Shown: positions 18,262 through 25,602 of the stretch, in pieces | Position numbering within the stretch: the stretch's first letter is position 1 | Layout of the letters: every line of letters begins with the position of its first letter | Virus record (IMG/VR): IMGVR_UViG_3300025266_000029 | Coordinates: 1 to 30,823 of that record | Strand: one strand, 5' to 3' | Origin: a virus | Length of the DNA stretch: 30,823 nucleotides | The notes under the pieces: model-generated | Told to the model about the DNA's origin: nothing | Seen by the model: only the letters and a program-made list of their open reading frames with translations | The model's database searches: none | Made by a program: the position numbers and the translations under genes

Positions 18262-18716
18262 TACAATTCTCTCGTATAAACCACTGTTTCTTTTTTCCAG
18301 CCATCTGCGAGAAAGTATTTCTCTAGTGCCGTAACTGGGGTCCGTGTTTCTATGTTATTAAACCCGCTCTCTTTCGCTACGCTAGTAAAGAAAGAGATGT
18401 ACTTAATCGCGCAACTTTGTCCGCGGTCCTTTGTCCAGGCCAACCAGATAAAGAACGTTCTCGCCCCTGTAAACTCATCCCGCTCTGCGGTACTAATTAC
18501 AAATCCCTCCGGTGCAACCCAGAGGTGAGCTTCTTCATTTAGGCAAGCTGCATATACATCTTCTGCTCTGAACGTAAGCTGAGGTTGCTCAGCTAAAATC
18601 TCTTCAATACCGTGTTTAACCCAATCCCATTCTTCACGTATGTGGGCAAGTACTGGTTCAACCGCCGTTACCATAACGTCTGCGTCTTGTTCTCCAAGGG
18701 CCTGATGATCCGCCAT
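18261..18716 (-). CDS. GNAT-like (acetyltransferase-fold) phage protein
   Basis: This 151-residue protein follows the layout of GNAT-fold proteins often encoded among podovirus core genes. It has an N-terminal helical part (VEPVLAHIREEWDWVKHGIE), strands EAHLWVAPEGFVISTAE and TFFIWLAWTK, a helix with SCAIKYISFFTSVAKESGF, and a closing strand NIETRTPV followed by ALEKYFLADGWKKETVVYTREL in two parts. I cannot confirm an acetyl-CoA-binding loop; the usual R/Q-x-x-G-x-G/A is not clear, so it may be a structural relative without activity. The ATG at 18716 has CAGGA 9 bases upstream but lies 59 bases inside the previous gene, an unusually long overlap. A second ATG at codon 15 lacks a ribosome site. 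Confidence 0.65.
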   Translation of the reverse strand: MADHQALGEQDADVMVTAVEPVLAHIREEWDWVKHGIEEILAEQPQLTFRAEDVYAACLNEEAHLWVAPEGFVISTAERDEFTGARTFFIWLAWTKDRGQSCAIKYISFFTSVAKESGFNNIETRTPVTALEKYFLADGWKKETVVYTREL

Positions 18717-19338
18717 ATTTCACGTTCCTGTGTACGCCAGTGTCTGCGTGCCGAGCACGTCGCTCTGCGGATTCAACACCTTGGTTAAATAGGCTGCCGT
18801 ATATTTGCGCGCCCATTAGGTCTGTCCAGTCTTTGTTTGGAATTCTAAGAATCCTGCTTAAAGCACCGTTCACGATGGTGTCGCGGTAGTCGTTCATAAC
18901 GTCGTTTGCGCAGGAAGTACTTGTATGCGTGGGTCTAAGGACGGCCCGTATCACAGTACTGTTCACGCTCGTCACCATTGGGATGGGCGCTAAGATAAAT
19001 AAGCTAGATGTCTGCTGAATGAAGTATTGGGGTACGCCGCTGCCGTCGCGCCAGTTAGGCAACCGCTGCTCCAGTAACGTGGTAGTAATAGGCTCAACAT
19101 CCTTACCCCCATGAGTAACCCACAATATCTTCTGTACCGACGTCCCCGAAGGAGCTTCTAGATCGTACTCATAGATATTGGCGACAGTAGTCAACGGGTC
19201 AAGCTCAGCTTGATAAACGCCTGCGCGCTCACAAAGCTCGATGACTGATGCACGAACGCTATTCTGTACGAGGGAGTCAGGACATCCAGACACCATAGGC
19301 AAGATTTCAGGTAGTAGCGTCTCGTAGGAAATCGCCAT
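18658..19338 (-). CDS. Connector / tail-adaptor-like virion protein
   Basis: The protein has 226 residues. It starts MAISYETLLPEILPMVSGCP and has VRASVIELCERAGVYQAELD and a C-terminal helical part (MNDYRDTIVNGALSRILRIP). This looks like the second head-to-tail adaptor of podoviruses, which follows the DUF6682 gene. It ends with a strongly basic tail (WRTRRRRYGNGG), part of which is encoded in the 59-base overlap with the GNAT-like gene. The ATG has AGGAATA upstream, and only three bases separate it from the preceding gene. Function is inferred from order and general fold pattern. Confidence 0.6.
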   Translation of the reverse strand: MAISYETLLPEILPMVSGCPDSLVQNSVRASVIELCERAGVYQAELDPLTTVANIYEYDLEAPSGTSVQKILWVTHGGKDVEPITTTLLEQRLPNWRDGSGVPQYFIQQTSSLFILAPIPMVTSVNSTVIRAVLRPTHTSTSCANDVMNDYRDTIVNGALSRILRIPNKDWTDLMGAQIYGSLFNQGVESAERRARHADTGVHRNVKYGGSSGPWRTRRRRYGNGG

Positions 19339-19341
19339 ACG

Positions 19342-20028
19342 TTATATTCCTGCTGGTTGTCTTCTTTCGATATTTGGGTTGGTCACTGCGTCGATCTGGC
19401 CTTTGCCTGTGACTGAGGCGGTAAAGATCTGGAAGTGACTGCTAGCGCGCTGTGCGTTGCCTGCGTATTCCGCGTCTTTCATGTAGGCCATGTACAGGAC
19501 ATAGTTCATAACCGCGTTCGCAAAGATATCGGGGACAGACAAGTTGCCCGCTTGTGCGACAGTCGTGGGGTTGGAGCTATATATAATTTCTAGGAATGCA
19601 TCACCGGCTACGCCTGGGTACACGTAGAAGTTACGAGGGTTGCTCTCATCGTAGATGTAGTGCTTCACAATAGTAGTATGCGCTGCATCGCCAGATACAC
19701 TCGGGTCGTGCCAGTCAGGGGTCTGCGCATCAAGTACTTCTCGATCGACTAACCGTACGGAGCGTTTTCCAGTGCCGCTGCTCGCAGCAGACATATTTCG
19801 TACGACTTTAAGCAGTCGATTACCCCCAGAAGGGATATCCTGCTTCGTACCTGTAGCGAGAGTAACAGTCGTGTTAGTAGAGCTAGCATCTGGCTTTAAC
19901 AGAGCGATCTCGCGCTGGGCATCGTTGATCCACAATACTAGTTCTGCCACAACTGGCCATCTAACGCCGGTCGTGTCTTGCAGGACTGTTTGAGCTCTAT
20001 CTATTACGCTTTGTACTGTTACGGACAT
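19342..20028 (-). CDS. DUF6682-like phage head-to-tail adaptor
   Basis: The protein has 228 residues. It begins MSVTVQSVIDRAQTVLQDTT, then WINDAQREIALLKPDA, and later NPRNFYVYPGVAGDAFLEI and a helical C-terminus (FANAVMNYVLYMAYMKDAEY, then NAQRASSHFQIF). This is the recognisable pattern of the DUF6682 family, proteins encoded after the capsid gene in many podoviruses and thought to join portal and tail. The helical bundle with a beta domain is typical of gp11/gp4-type adaptors. The start ATG has a TAGGTAG site about 8 bases away. Ten bases separate it from the small gene upstream. Family recognition is fairly firm; the exact structural role is inferred. Confidence 0.75.
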   Translation of the reverse strand: MSVTVQSVIDRAQTVLQDTTGVRWPVVAELVLWINDAQREIALLKPDASSTNTTVTLATGTKQDIPSGGNRLLKVVRNMSAASSGTGKRSVRLVDREVLDAQTPDWHDPSVSGDAAHTTIVKHYIYDESNPRNFYVYPGVAGDAFLEIIYSSNPTTVAQAGNLSVPDIFANAVMNYVLYMAYMKDAEYAGNAQRASSHFQIFTASVTGKGQIDAVTNPNIERRQPAGI

Positions 20029-20038
20029 GATGTTCTAC

Positions 20039-20434
20039 CTATGAGTTAAGTATTGATTCCCACGCTGCCTCTCGGGTATCAGTGTCAATCGTCTTACCCA
20101 TCACTTTGTTCACTACAGCTGCTTTGGGATAGCCGTCGGCTTTAAATTTCTTTGGGTCTCCCTCGTCCATAATTCTTTCCAGACAGGTGACCAGTACTAC
20201 GTCCAGTTGCGTACCCGCTATTGGCGCGGCGCAAACTGCTTCTGTTACTTCTTCAAACACTGCTTCTTCAGCAGCCTCTTCCTCGACGAACTTGGCGTTG
20301 TACTCTTTCGCACCCATCTGGATAGCGACGATACCAATCTCATCTGCAATATTTTTTGGGACGCCCGCATAAAAAATTACTGCGGTCCCGTGGTTATTCG
20401 TAACGCGTAAATCTTTTTCGCTAATGATCTTCAT
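20039..20434 (-). CDS. Small phage protein downstream of capsid
   Basis: The protein has 131 residues. The N-terminal 50 residues (MKIISEKDLRVTNNHGTAVI then FYAGVPKNIADEIGIVAIQM) form a compact domain that I have seen in small proteins following capsid genes. The middle is acidic (EEEAAEEAVFEEV). The C-terminal half (CLERIMDEGDPKKFKADGYP then AAVVNKVMGK) resembles a small winged helix or HeH-like fold. A head-completion or head-decoration role is plausible but unproven. Its ribosome site (TAGAGAT) begins directly after the T-tract of the terminator behind the capsid gene, so it would be expressed from capsid-promoter readthrough or from an unseen start. Confidence 0.6.
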   Translation of the reverse strand: MKIISEKDLRVTNNHGTAVIFYAGVPKNIADEIGIVAIQMGAKEYNAKFVEEEAAEEAVFEEVTEAVCAAPIAGTQLDVVLVTCLERIMDEGDPKKFKADGYPKAAVVNKVMGKTIDTDTREAAWESILNS

Positions 20435-20446
20435 GATTAATCTCTA

Positions 20447-20485
20447 TAAAAAATAAAAAGCCCCTCCCCCGAAAGGAGGAGAGGC
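20447..20485 (-). terminator. Intrinsic terminator after the capsid gene, leftward
   Basis: Reading the minus strand, GCCTCTCCTCC, loop TTTC, then GGGGGAGGGGC (20485-20460) are followed by TTTTTATTTTTTA (20459-20447). On RNA all 11 pairs form, two of them G-U wobbles. Those two would be C-A mismatches in an RNA made from the plus strand, so the hairpin is selective for leftward transcription. It starts 12 bases after the capsid stop codon. Confidence 0.88.
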
Positions 20486-20496
20486 GATCGTTTTAC

Positions 20497-21651
20497 TTAC
20501 TGTGCAGTGTCTAAACAGATAACGCCGAAGTCCTGTACGTCACCAGTGATATCACTGTTGTACTTGGGCTTGCGCATACCGAAGATCTTGCCTACAGAGA
20601 TACCAGACTGGTTACCGTAGTCGAAAGTATCTTCGACCATTTCAGGCAGACCGATGTCAGCCAGTGCCAGAGCCTGAGCACCACAGAACAGAGCACGTCC
20701 GCCAACAACATCGGCGTTTGCGCCCCACTTGTAGCCAGCAGCGCCAGCGTTAGCTGAAGCGCCAGTAGTAGCGCCAGAAGTGTTAAACACATGACGGAAC
20801 TCGTGGATCATTACGCCGTCAACCATCAACGAAGCAGAACCAGAGAACAGGCTGTTGCCAGTACCGCGTACGCCAGCGTTGCGAACGTTAGCGAGGAAGT
20901 CAGAATCTAACTTCAGGCTAGCCATTTGCTGTGGAGTAACGAACATGTGGAACGTTTCTTGGTTACCTGCACCGCGAATACCACGGATGTAGTTATCTTT
21001 GGCGTAGGCTTTCAGGTTAACGATGGTGCTATAACCGATCTTATCGGTAGCGGCAACAGCAGTAGTATCACCAGCAACTAGGCCCGAAGTAGCATCCCAG
21101 CGACGGTGACGAGCTGAGGTAGGAGCAGATACGTCAGAAGCAAACTCTAGATCGACAAGCTCTTGGCCGTTTACAGCGCCGCCAACTACAGTGCGTAAGC
21201 CACCGTTGTTTTTAGTCGTGTACGCAACACCAGAGAGGGTCAAGAAAGCAAGCTGGTCACAACGGTCAGCCATTGCATAAGCAAGTGCATCGCGAGACTG
21301 CTCACGGAAGTTAACAACAGTTTTCTGGTCGGTCATACGGCCAGCGATACGGTTTGCGAAACGCAACTGATCCAGCTCGATGCTGATGTCATACGCGCGC
21401 AAGGCTTCTTCGTTGCCTTCCAGAGTAAAGTCACCAGTAATACCGTCGCCGGTCATGTCAGCTAGCAAAGTAATGTTAGCTTTAGTACCTTTGTTGTTCT
21501 TAGTCAGTTCAGTAATACGCTGAACCATTGCATTTGAACCGCTACCAGCGAACTGGTTGATGAAAGATTGGTTGCGAGCTACTTTCCAGAAGTCGCGGCT
21601 CCACGCTTGGAGTTGGTCGCCCGAAAGCGTACCGAAATTTGTTAAGGCCAT
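20497..21651 (-). CDS. Major capsid protein (N4 gp56 / DUF4043-like)
   Basis: This 384-residue protein is the probable shell subunit. It begins MALTNFGTLSGDQLQAWSRD and contains NAMVQRITELTKNNKG, LLADMTGDGITGDFTLEGNE, SIELDQLRFANRIAGRM and REQSRDALAYAMADRCDQLA. Later come FHMFVTPQQMASLKLD and GLPEMVEDTFDYGNQSGIS. This is the pattern I associate with the N4-gp56/DUF4043 capsid group. The position after portal and scaffold agrees. I prefer the ATG at 21651 over a TTG twelve bases upstream because GGAG lies 6 bases before the ATG and within the TTG extension. The gene has its own leader with two operator-like dyads and a strong terminator, as expected for the most highly expressed virion gene. 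Confidence 0.88.
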   Translation of the reverse strand: MALTNFGTLSGDQLQAWSRDFWKVARNQSFINQFAGSGSNAMVQRITELTKNNKGTKANITLLADMTGDGITGDFTLEGNEEALRAYDISIELDQLRFANRIAGRMTDQKTVVNFREQSRDALAYAMADRCDQLAFLTLSGVAYTTKNNGGLRTVVGGAVNGQELVDLEFASDVSAPTSARHRRWDATSGLVAGDTTAVAATDKIGYSTIVNLKAYAKDNYIRGIRGAGNQETFHMFVTPQQMASLKLDSDFLANVRNAGVRGTGNSLFSGSASLMVDGVMIHEFRHVFNTSGATTGASANAGAAGYKWGANADVVGGRALFCGAQALALADIGLPEMVEDTFDYGNQSGISVGKIFGMRKPKYNSDITGDVQDFGVICLDTAQ

Positions 21652-21687
21652 GAGAGGCTCCAAATAAAGTAAGATAAATTACTAGCG

Positions 21688-21706
21688 GTATTAGTACCAC
21701 TAATAT
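21688..21706 (-). promoter_or_regulatory. Operator-like dyad, capsid-proximal
   Basis: GTATTAG-N5-CTAATAT differs from the perfect form by one base in the left half. The inner seven-base arms TATTAGT and ACTAATA match fully around three central bases. It lies 36 bases before the capsid ATG. Confidence 0.6.
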
Positions 21707-21777
21707 CAGTAGCCGGCTTTAGGAGCGGCTAATCCGTTTTTCCACTATCGTGTAGAAGAACGTTTAGCGTTGATTAA

Positions 21778-21846
21778 CGAGGGGCGTCCTCGGCAGGTTT
21801 AACGCCTATACAGGCGACGAGTTACGGTTTTAACGCCTACGGGGCG
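21778..21846 (-). repeat. Three consecutive small stem-loops, each followed by GTTAA in the transcript
   Basis: In leftward RNA the order is CGCC-CCGTA-GGCG (21846-21834), CGCCT-GTAT-AGGCG (21816-21803) and CGAGG-ACGCC-CCTCG (21792-21778). The first two are followed by TTAAA and the third by TTAA; all three hairpin 3' ends read G then TTAA. Stems are 4-5 base pairs and spacing is about 20-30 bases. Function is unknown; leader RNA structure or protein-binding sites are possible. Confidence 0.55.
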
Positions 21847-21876
21847 ATCACATATCGTTGTAATGGACGTATTGTA

Positions 21877-21895
21877 ATATTAGTACAGCTAATAT
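21877..21895 (-). promoter_or_regulatory. Operator-like dyad, capsid-distal
   Basis: Perfect ATATTAG-N5-CTAATAT, extended on both sides by TA/TA so that nine bases match in each arm. TATAAT is found at one flank on the plus strand and TACAAT at the other on the minus strand. It is about 226 bases before the capsid ATG. Confidence 0.65.
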
Positions 21896-21956
21896 TATAA
21901 TGCAACACCTAAGTATGTATTAGTGTGATGTCGGGGTCGACAGACACGACGAGCGC

Positions 21957-21977
21957 AAAAACTAGCTGCTTCTAGCC
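21957..21977 (-). terminator. Weak terminator-like hairpin after the 75-aa gene
   Basis: On the minus strand GG-CTAG, loop AAGCAG, CTAG, then TTTTT. Four Watson-Crick pairs plus two G-U pairs precede five Ts. The stem is short, so termination would be partial at best. Its position right after the gene and before the capsid leader is what makes it worth listing. Confidence 0.3.
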
Positions 21978-21978
21978 A

Positions 21979-22206
21979 TTACACAGTTACCTCAAGATCA
22001 GTTTCGATCCAGACTTTGGCCCCACATGAGAGGGGCTTATCTGGACTGTACACAACAGTAGCCACTACCTCGCCATCAGCAGAAACTATTTCTGCCCTAT
22101 TAACTTTACGGTTGTTTTTATAGTCTTTAACCGTTAACACTGGCTCGGCTGCACCCTTGCTGTTAGCGCGTATGTTGTGCTGATTAACGTGGATGCGAGT
22201 CTTCAT
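21979..22206 (-). CDS. Small phage protein of unknown function
   Basis: The protein has 75 residues: MKTRIHVNQHNIRANSKGAA, a middle VLTVKDYKNNRKVNRAEIV and a C-terminus VVATVVYSPDKPLSCGAKVW then IETDLEVTV. The YSPDKPLSCGAKVWIET segment is familiar from small proteins of unknown function in many phages, often near the capsid genes. The predicted fold is all-beta. I take the ATG at 22206 rather than the preceding TTG. It lies three bases after the stop of the DUF6321 gene and probably depends on coupling, since only GGTGAT close by could serve as a ribosome site. Confidence 0.65.
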   Translation of the reverse strand: MKTRIHVNQHNIRANSKGAAEPVLTVKDYKNNRKVNRAEIVSADGEVVATVVYSPDKPLSCGAKVWIETDLEVTV

Positions 22207-22209
22207 CAA

Positions 22210-22500
22210 TCACCACTTTACCTTGTCAGCCCAGTATGCCGCCGACATCTTTCCCTTTGAAATGTTCTTACCATGTCGGGCTTTGAAGCTTTTACGCTTG
22301 GCCTTCATCTTGTCAGACTCCCCAGACTTTGGGGCTCCCGCAGTAGACGCTCCTTGCTCTCCAAACCGGATGGTTTTTACCTTATCGCCCTCTTTCGCCA
22401 CGACAACATGTGATTTTTTTGCGTGGCTAGGCGTCCGCTTTGGCTTATTAAAGCCCGAGACTCCTGCTCGGGCTAGTCGTGGGTCTTTTTCTACTGGCAT
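22210..22500 (-). CDS. DUF6321-like small basic phage protein
   Basis: This 96-residue basic protein carries FNKPKRTPSHAKKSHVVVAK, then DKVKTIRFGEQGASTAGAPK, KRKSFKARHGKNI and a final GKMSAAYWADKVKW. This near-complete motif set is the DUF6321 family, found in phages of several morphologies. The abundance of Lys/Arg and the conserved ARHGKNI segment suggest nucleic-acid or capsid-interior contact, but no biochemical role is established to my knowledge. The ATG has GAGGTAGGT immediately upstream, and ten bases separate it from the scaffold stop. The conserved position among scaffold and capsid genes hints at a head-assembly role. Confidence 0.82.
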   Translation of the reverse strand: MPVEKDPRLARAGVSGFNKPKRTPSHAKKSHVVVAKEGDKVKTIRFGEQGASTAGAPKSGESDKMKAKRKSFKARHGKNISKGKMSAAYWADKVKW

Positions 22501-22510
22501 ACCTACCTCG

Positions 22511-23497
22511 TTAAAGAATATCGCCGCGCATACGCTTCAAAGTTGCTTCCGGCAACGCCGCAAACTCCTCTTCAGTCATGTCGGACAGGTTAGACGTCTT
22601 CTCGCCATGCATCGCCGAGCTTTCACCTGGCAATTCGGGTGGTTGCGAATCCGCAGCCTTCAGCTTTCGACTAACAGTGGCCCGCTTTTTGGCCAGTTCG
22701 TCTGTTTTTTGGGCCTTTCCGGCCAAACTTGGCGCTTCTTGGTCGGCTTCTCCCAAATCGTGGTCTTTTACAACGTATCGAACAGCTTTTGACAGGGCCT
22801 CCACGCCTTCGTAGCCTTTCATCATGAAAGCATCGCGCAGTTCAACGACTTCATTAGTCATCTCTTCGTTGAAATCCTCCGAGTTTCGATCGAAGACAGG
22901 GTACGCTTCTTCCGTAGCGTTTGCGGCTTGCTGAAGAGCGGTCTGCTGGCGGTCTTGGTTGACTGTCTGAGACATTTCTTGGCGCATTTCGAACTCTAGC
23001 TCGGCACGTTCTGCCTTTCTAATCTCTCTGCGCAGGGCAACTGCTTTGGCCGACTCGCCATCCAGCACCATATTCTGATATTCGACTTCTTTTGCATCAA
23101 AATCGTAGGTCTCAGGCGCTTCTTCGTTTTTAACATTAGCTGCATTTGCTTCATCGAGCTGCTTTTGCAGCGCTTTCTGTTTAGCGAGCACTTCATCGAG
23201 TCTGGCCTTGGGCACCATCGGCTTCTTTGAGGTTTTTTCCTTCGTTACAGGCGCTTCTTCCTCGGCTTCTTCCTCGGCTTCTTCCTCAGCTTCTTCCTCA
23301 GCACTTTCTGGCACCAATTCTTGCTCTTCTTCTACACTTTCTGGCACCAATTCTTGCTCTTCTTCTACACTTTCTGGCACCAATTCTTCCTCGGTAAAGC
23401 TCAAGTCAAGCGTCTGCTGGGAATCTTCGTCGGGGATGTCCGCGCCAGGCATAACATCAAACATAGTTGTAGTGTCTTCTTTCGTATCTTCGCTCAT
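22511..23497 (-). CDS. Acidic scaffolding-like protein
   Basis: This 328-residue protein lies between portal and capsid genes, where podoviruses encode the scaffold. It is very acidic. Residues ~30-85 hold three copies of the 11-residue unit ELVPESVEEEQ followed by four AEEE units. The middle is predicted coiled coil (KALQKQLDEANAANV; ALRREIRKAERAELEFEMRQ), and the C-terminal part is helical (KKRATVSRKLKAADSQPPEL) and ends MTEEEFAALPEATLKRMRGD. A basic helix near the C-terminus is usual for scaffold binding to capsid. CAGGAG lies 8 bases before the ATG. It ends with the DUF6321 gene ten bases away. Confidence 0.82.
   Translation of the reverse strand: MSEDTKEDTTTMFDVMPGADIPDEDSQQTLDLSFTEEELVPESVEEEQELVPESVEEEQELVPESAEEEAEEEAEEEAEEEAPVTKEKTSKKPMVPKARLDEVLAKQKALQKQLDEANAANVKNEEAPETYDFDAKEVEYQNMVLDGESAKAVALRREIRKAERAELEFEMRQEMSQTVNQDRQQTALQQAANATEEAYPVFDRNSEDFNEEMTNEVVELRDAFMMKGYEGVEALSKAVRYVVKDHDLGEADQEAPSLAGKAQKTDELAKKRATVSRKLKAADSQPPELPGESSAMHGEKTSNLSDMTEEEFAALPEATLKRMRGDIL
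23253..23400 (-). repeat. Tandem repeats inside the scaffold gene (12-base and 33-base units)
   Basis: A 12-base unit encoding AEEE-type steps is repeated about four times near 23253-23300. A 33-base unit starting ACTTTCTGGCACCAATTCTT (plus strand) begins at 23303, 23336 and 23369. The three 33-base copies are almost identical, indicating recent slippage or unequal exchange, and length variation between relatives is likely. Confidence 0.85.
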
Positions 23498-25600
23498 TTA
23501 AGAACTCCTGTTGGTGTTTTGGAATGCTGCGGTGGCCAGCTTGGTCGCAGCATTGGTTTGGGATTGGGTCTCTTTTGTAGTGTTATTAAGCGAGGCTAGC
23601 TCACGTCGTAACGCGAGCTGCTGCTCATTGATCTCGAGCTTGGCCTGTATCTCTGCCATACGGATCTGTGGGTCGACGTCAGTCGCGTCTTGCGTTTTCG
23701 CGATGTTCAGTGCGACTTCAGACTGTAACTTCTTAACTTCCGCATCCTGCTTGGCAATCTCGAGCTGCAACTGCTGCATTTGTATCTGCTGCTGCTGTGC
23801 CATCGCTTCTTGCTGCTCTGGAGTAGGCGGCTCTTGGCCAGTCATCTGGCGGATACGCTTAGCGAGCTCACCTTTTCTAGCTAGGTGGCTGTACTCAATG
23901 ATCGCATCGTCTGGAATGACAACGCCTGCCTGACGAAGGTTAAGGGCCTCTGCAAACTGGATCTCATCGAAGCTGTCTCGCGCGGGTGCTGTGGCGACAA
24001 TAACGTCGTACTCGCCGATAGTAAGGTCGTTAACTACACGCCCTTCAGGAGTCTCTTGGTTAATGACCATCTCTTCGCGGGGCTTGAGCGGATCAGCTTC
24101 GTTAGTCACTTGGATCACGCGCTGCTCTGTATAGAAAGTCTGCACTAGGTTAAGAACGCTTTCAGCAAGGTACTGGCGAGATTTACGCAAGTTATCCAAA
24201 GGTACTTGGATCATGATCGCGCCGCGGTTCTGTTTAGCTTGGATCGCGATACCTGATACTTCAGCACTGTCCGTGCCGAGCATCGAATCATTAACGCCGG
24301 ATATCGTCTTTATGTTCAACGCGGCTTTCTGCGCAATGCGATCTAGGCCGGTCGGTATCTGGTTCGGTTGGATCTTGCTTGGGGGGTTAGTGCCGCGTGC
24401 ATATTCAAGTACGAGACCCGTCTCCGCTCCGTGCTCCTCTAAGTCGTCCGCAGTCATGCCAACCAATGATCCAGCCTCAACCATCCACCCACTATTAGCT
24501 GTGGTATTAACTATGTGCAATTCTTGAGACGCAATTTTGTTCAGCTGCTCCTGTGGAGATAGCAGGTTACGGACAACGCCGAACGGTCGACCGCGTCGGA
24601 AGTAACAGAAGAACGGTACGATCGTAAACTGGTTATAGGGGGACCAAGCATCGTGCAGCACTACTTTGTCGCAGGTTACTGTCCAGCGGATCTTCCTCAT
24701 AACCTTGCTAATAAGCGTAAGATTATACTGCTTGGCGAACTTTTTATTCTTAGCCTCGCTCCATTCGTCGGGTGCTTGCCGCTGGTCACCTGTGTCGGGG
24801 TCGACAAAGAATTGCGAACGGGCGATCTTCTTGTGTTGGCGCTCGACAACCCGCAGCGCTTTGACGTTGCGATATTCCTCATCGCCAGGGACGCCGGCTC
24901 CGAAATAGTCGTCGTTTGTTTCCGTATTACCGAACCGCGTCTCTTGGTACTCGACAGAATCTGGTCCGAACGACATACCGTTCTCAGCTACAAACAGCAG
25001 CCGGTCGGCTTTGTCCTTACCGTAAAGCTCTTCGATTTCATCCAACGTCATCCACTTAGACTCGAACACTTCGTTCCATGTTTTAGGGTCTGCATCTTTG
25101 GCGTCTGGATCGATTAGTATGTCCAGCGGGTCTTTGGCCGTGATCCGTACTTCGCCTTCAACATGGTCATTAAAGTCCATACGGACATCAAAATAGCCCC
25201 TACCGTCCATGATCAAGCCATCGCTGAAGACCTGCTGCTCAACCCAATCTAACTTGTTGTTGTCGGATATCTGCATGTACAACTTAGTCAGGGTGTGGGC
25301 CACTTCTTCGTCGCCACCACGTCGCGGTTTAAACTGAATGTCAGCTCTGCGCGTCGACTGCTCACCCAAGATGGTGTTCACTGTCGGAAGAATAGTATTA
25401 ATAGTAAGTGCGGGGCGACCTTCGGCCTCTAGAGCAGCCTGATCATCGTAGTCCCACTGGTCTCCGCGATAGTACTCATCGCACTTGTGTGCCATTTCGA
25501 CATAATCGAGGTGCCCGTTGTCCCGCGCGCGCTCGTATCGAGCCCACTGGGTGCGGGTGATTTCTTCTTCCTTCGCAGGACTGATCTTCTTCTTTGTCAT
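23498..25600 (-). CDS. Portal protein (P22 type)
   Basis: This 700-residue protein forms the dodecameric ring through which DNA enters and leaves. It shows the P22-type portal pattern: ARYERARDNGHLDYVEMAHK, then YYRGDQWDYDDQAALEAEGR, PALTINTILPTVNTILGEQS, EQQVFSDGLIMDGRGYFDVR and KDPLDILIDPDAKDADPKTW. Later RRGRPFGVVRNLLSPQEQLN and IASQELHIVNTTANSGWMVE fit the stem and wing regions. The C-terminal ~110 residues are Gln/Glu-rich coiled coil (QEAMAQQQQIQMQQLQLEIA), like the barrel of P22 portal. Length is close to P22 gp1 (725). It starts two bases after the TerL stop; a weak GAG precedes the ATG. Confidence 0.93.
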   Translation of the reverse strand: MTKKKISPAKEEEITRTQWARYERARDNGHLDYVEMAHKCDEYYRGDQWDYDDQAALEAEGRPALTINTILPTVNTILGEQSTRRADIQFKPRRGGDEEVAHTLTKLYMQISDNNKLDWVEQQVFSDGLIMDGRGYFDVRMDFNDHVEGEVRITAKDPLDILIDPDAKDADPKTWNEVFESKWMTLDEIEELYGKDKADRLLFVAENGMSFGPDSVEYQETRFGNTETNDDYFGAGVPGDEEYRNVKALRVVERQHKKIARSQFFVDPDTGDQRQAPDEWSEAKNKKFAKQYNLTLISKVMRKIRWTVTCDKVVLHDAWSPYNQFTIVPFFCYFRRGRPFGVVRNLLSPQEQLNKIASQELHIVNTTANSGWMVEAGSLVGMTADDLEEHGAETGLVLEYARGTNPPSKIQPNQIPTGLDRIAQKAALNIKTISGVNDSMLGTDSAEVSGIAIQAKQNRGAIMIQVPLDNLRKSRQYLAESVLNLVQTFYTEQRVIQVTNEADPLKPREEMVINQETPEGRVVNDLTIGEYDVIVATAPARDSFDEIQFAEALNLRQAGVVIPDDAIIEYSHLARKGELAKRIRQMTGQEPPTPEQQEAMAQQQQIQMQQLQLEIAKQDAEVKKLQSEVALNIAKTQDATDVDPQIRMAEIQAKLEINEQQLALRRELASLNNTTKETQSQTNAATKLATAAFQNTNRSS

Positions 25601-25602
25601 TG

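Larger units (their letters stand above)
21652..21978 (-). other. 327-bp structured intergenic leader of the capsid gene
   Basis: There is no convincing gene here. It holds, in transcription order: a weak terminator-like hairpin (21977-21957), an operator-like dyad (21895-21877), three small stem-loops (21846-21778), a second dyad (21706-21688), then the ribosome site GGAG. On the minus strand TACAAT near 21873 follows the first dyad and could be a -10 box, but no strong -35 is visible. This is most likely a dedicated promoter and 5' leader for the capsid mRNA. Confidence 0.6.

Noticed and set aside
21652-21663. TTG start giving the capsid protein four extra residues
   Set aside because: The GGAG that serves the ATG at 21651 lies within that extension, and the extension itself has no ribosome site.
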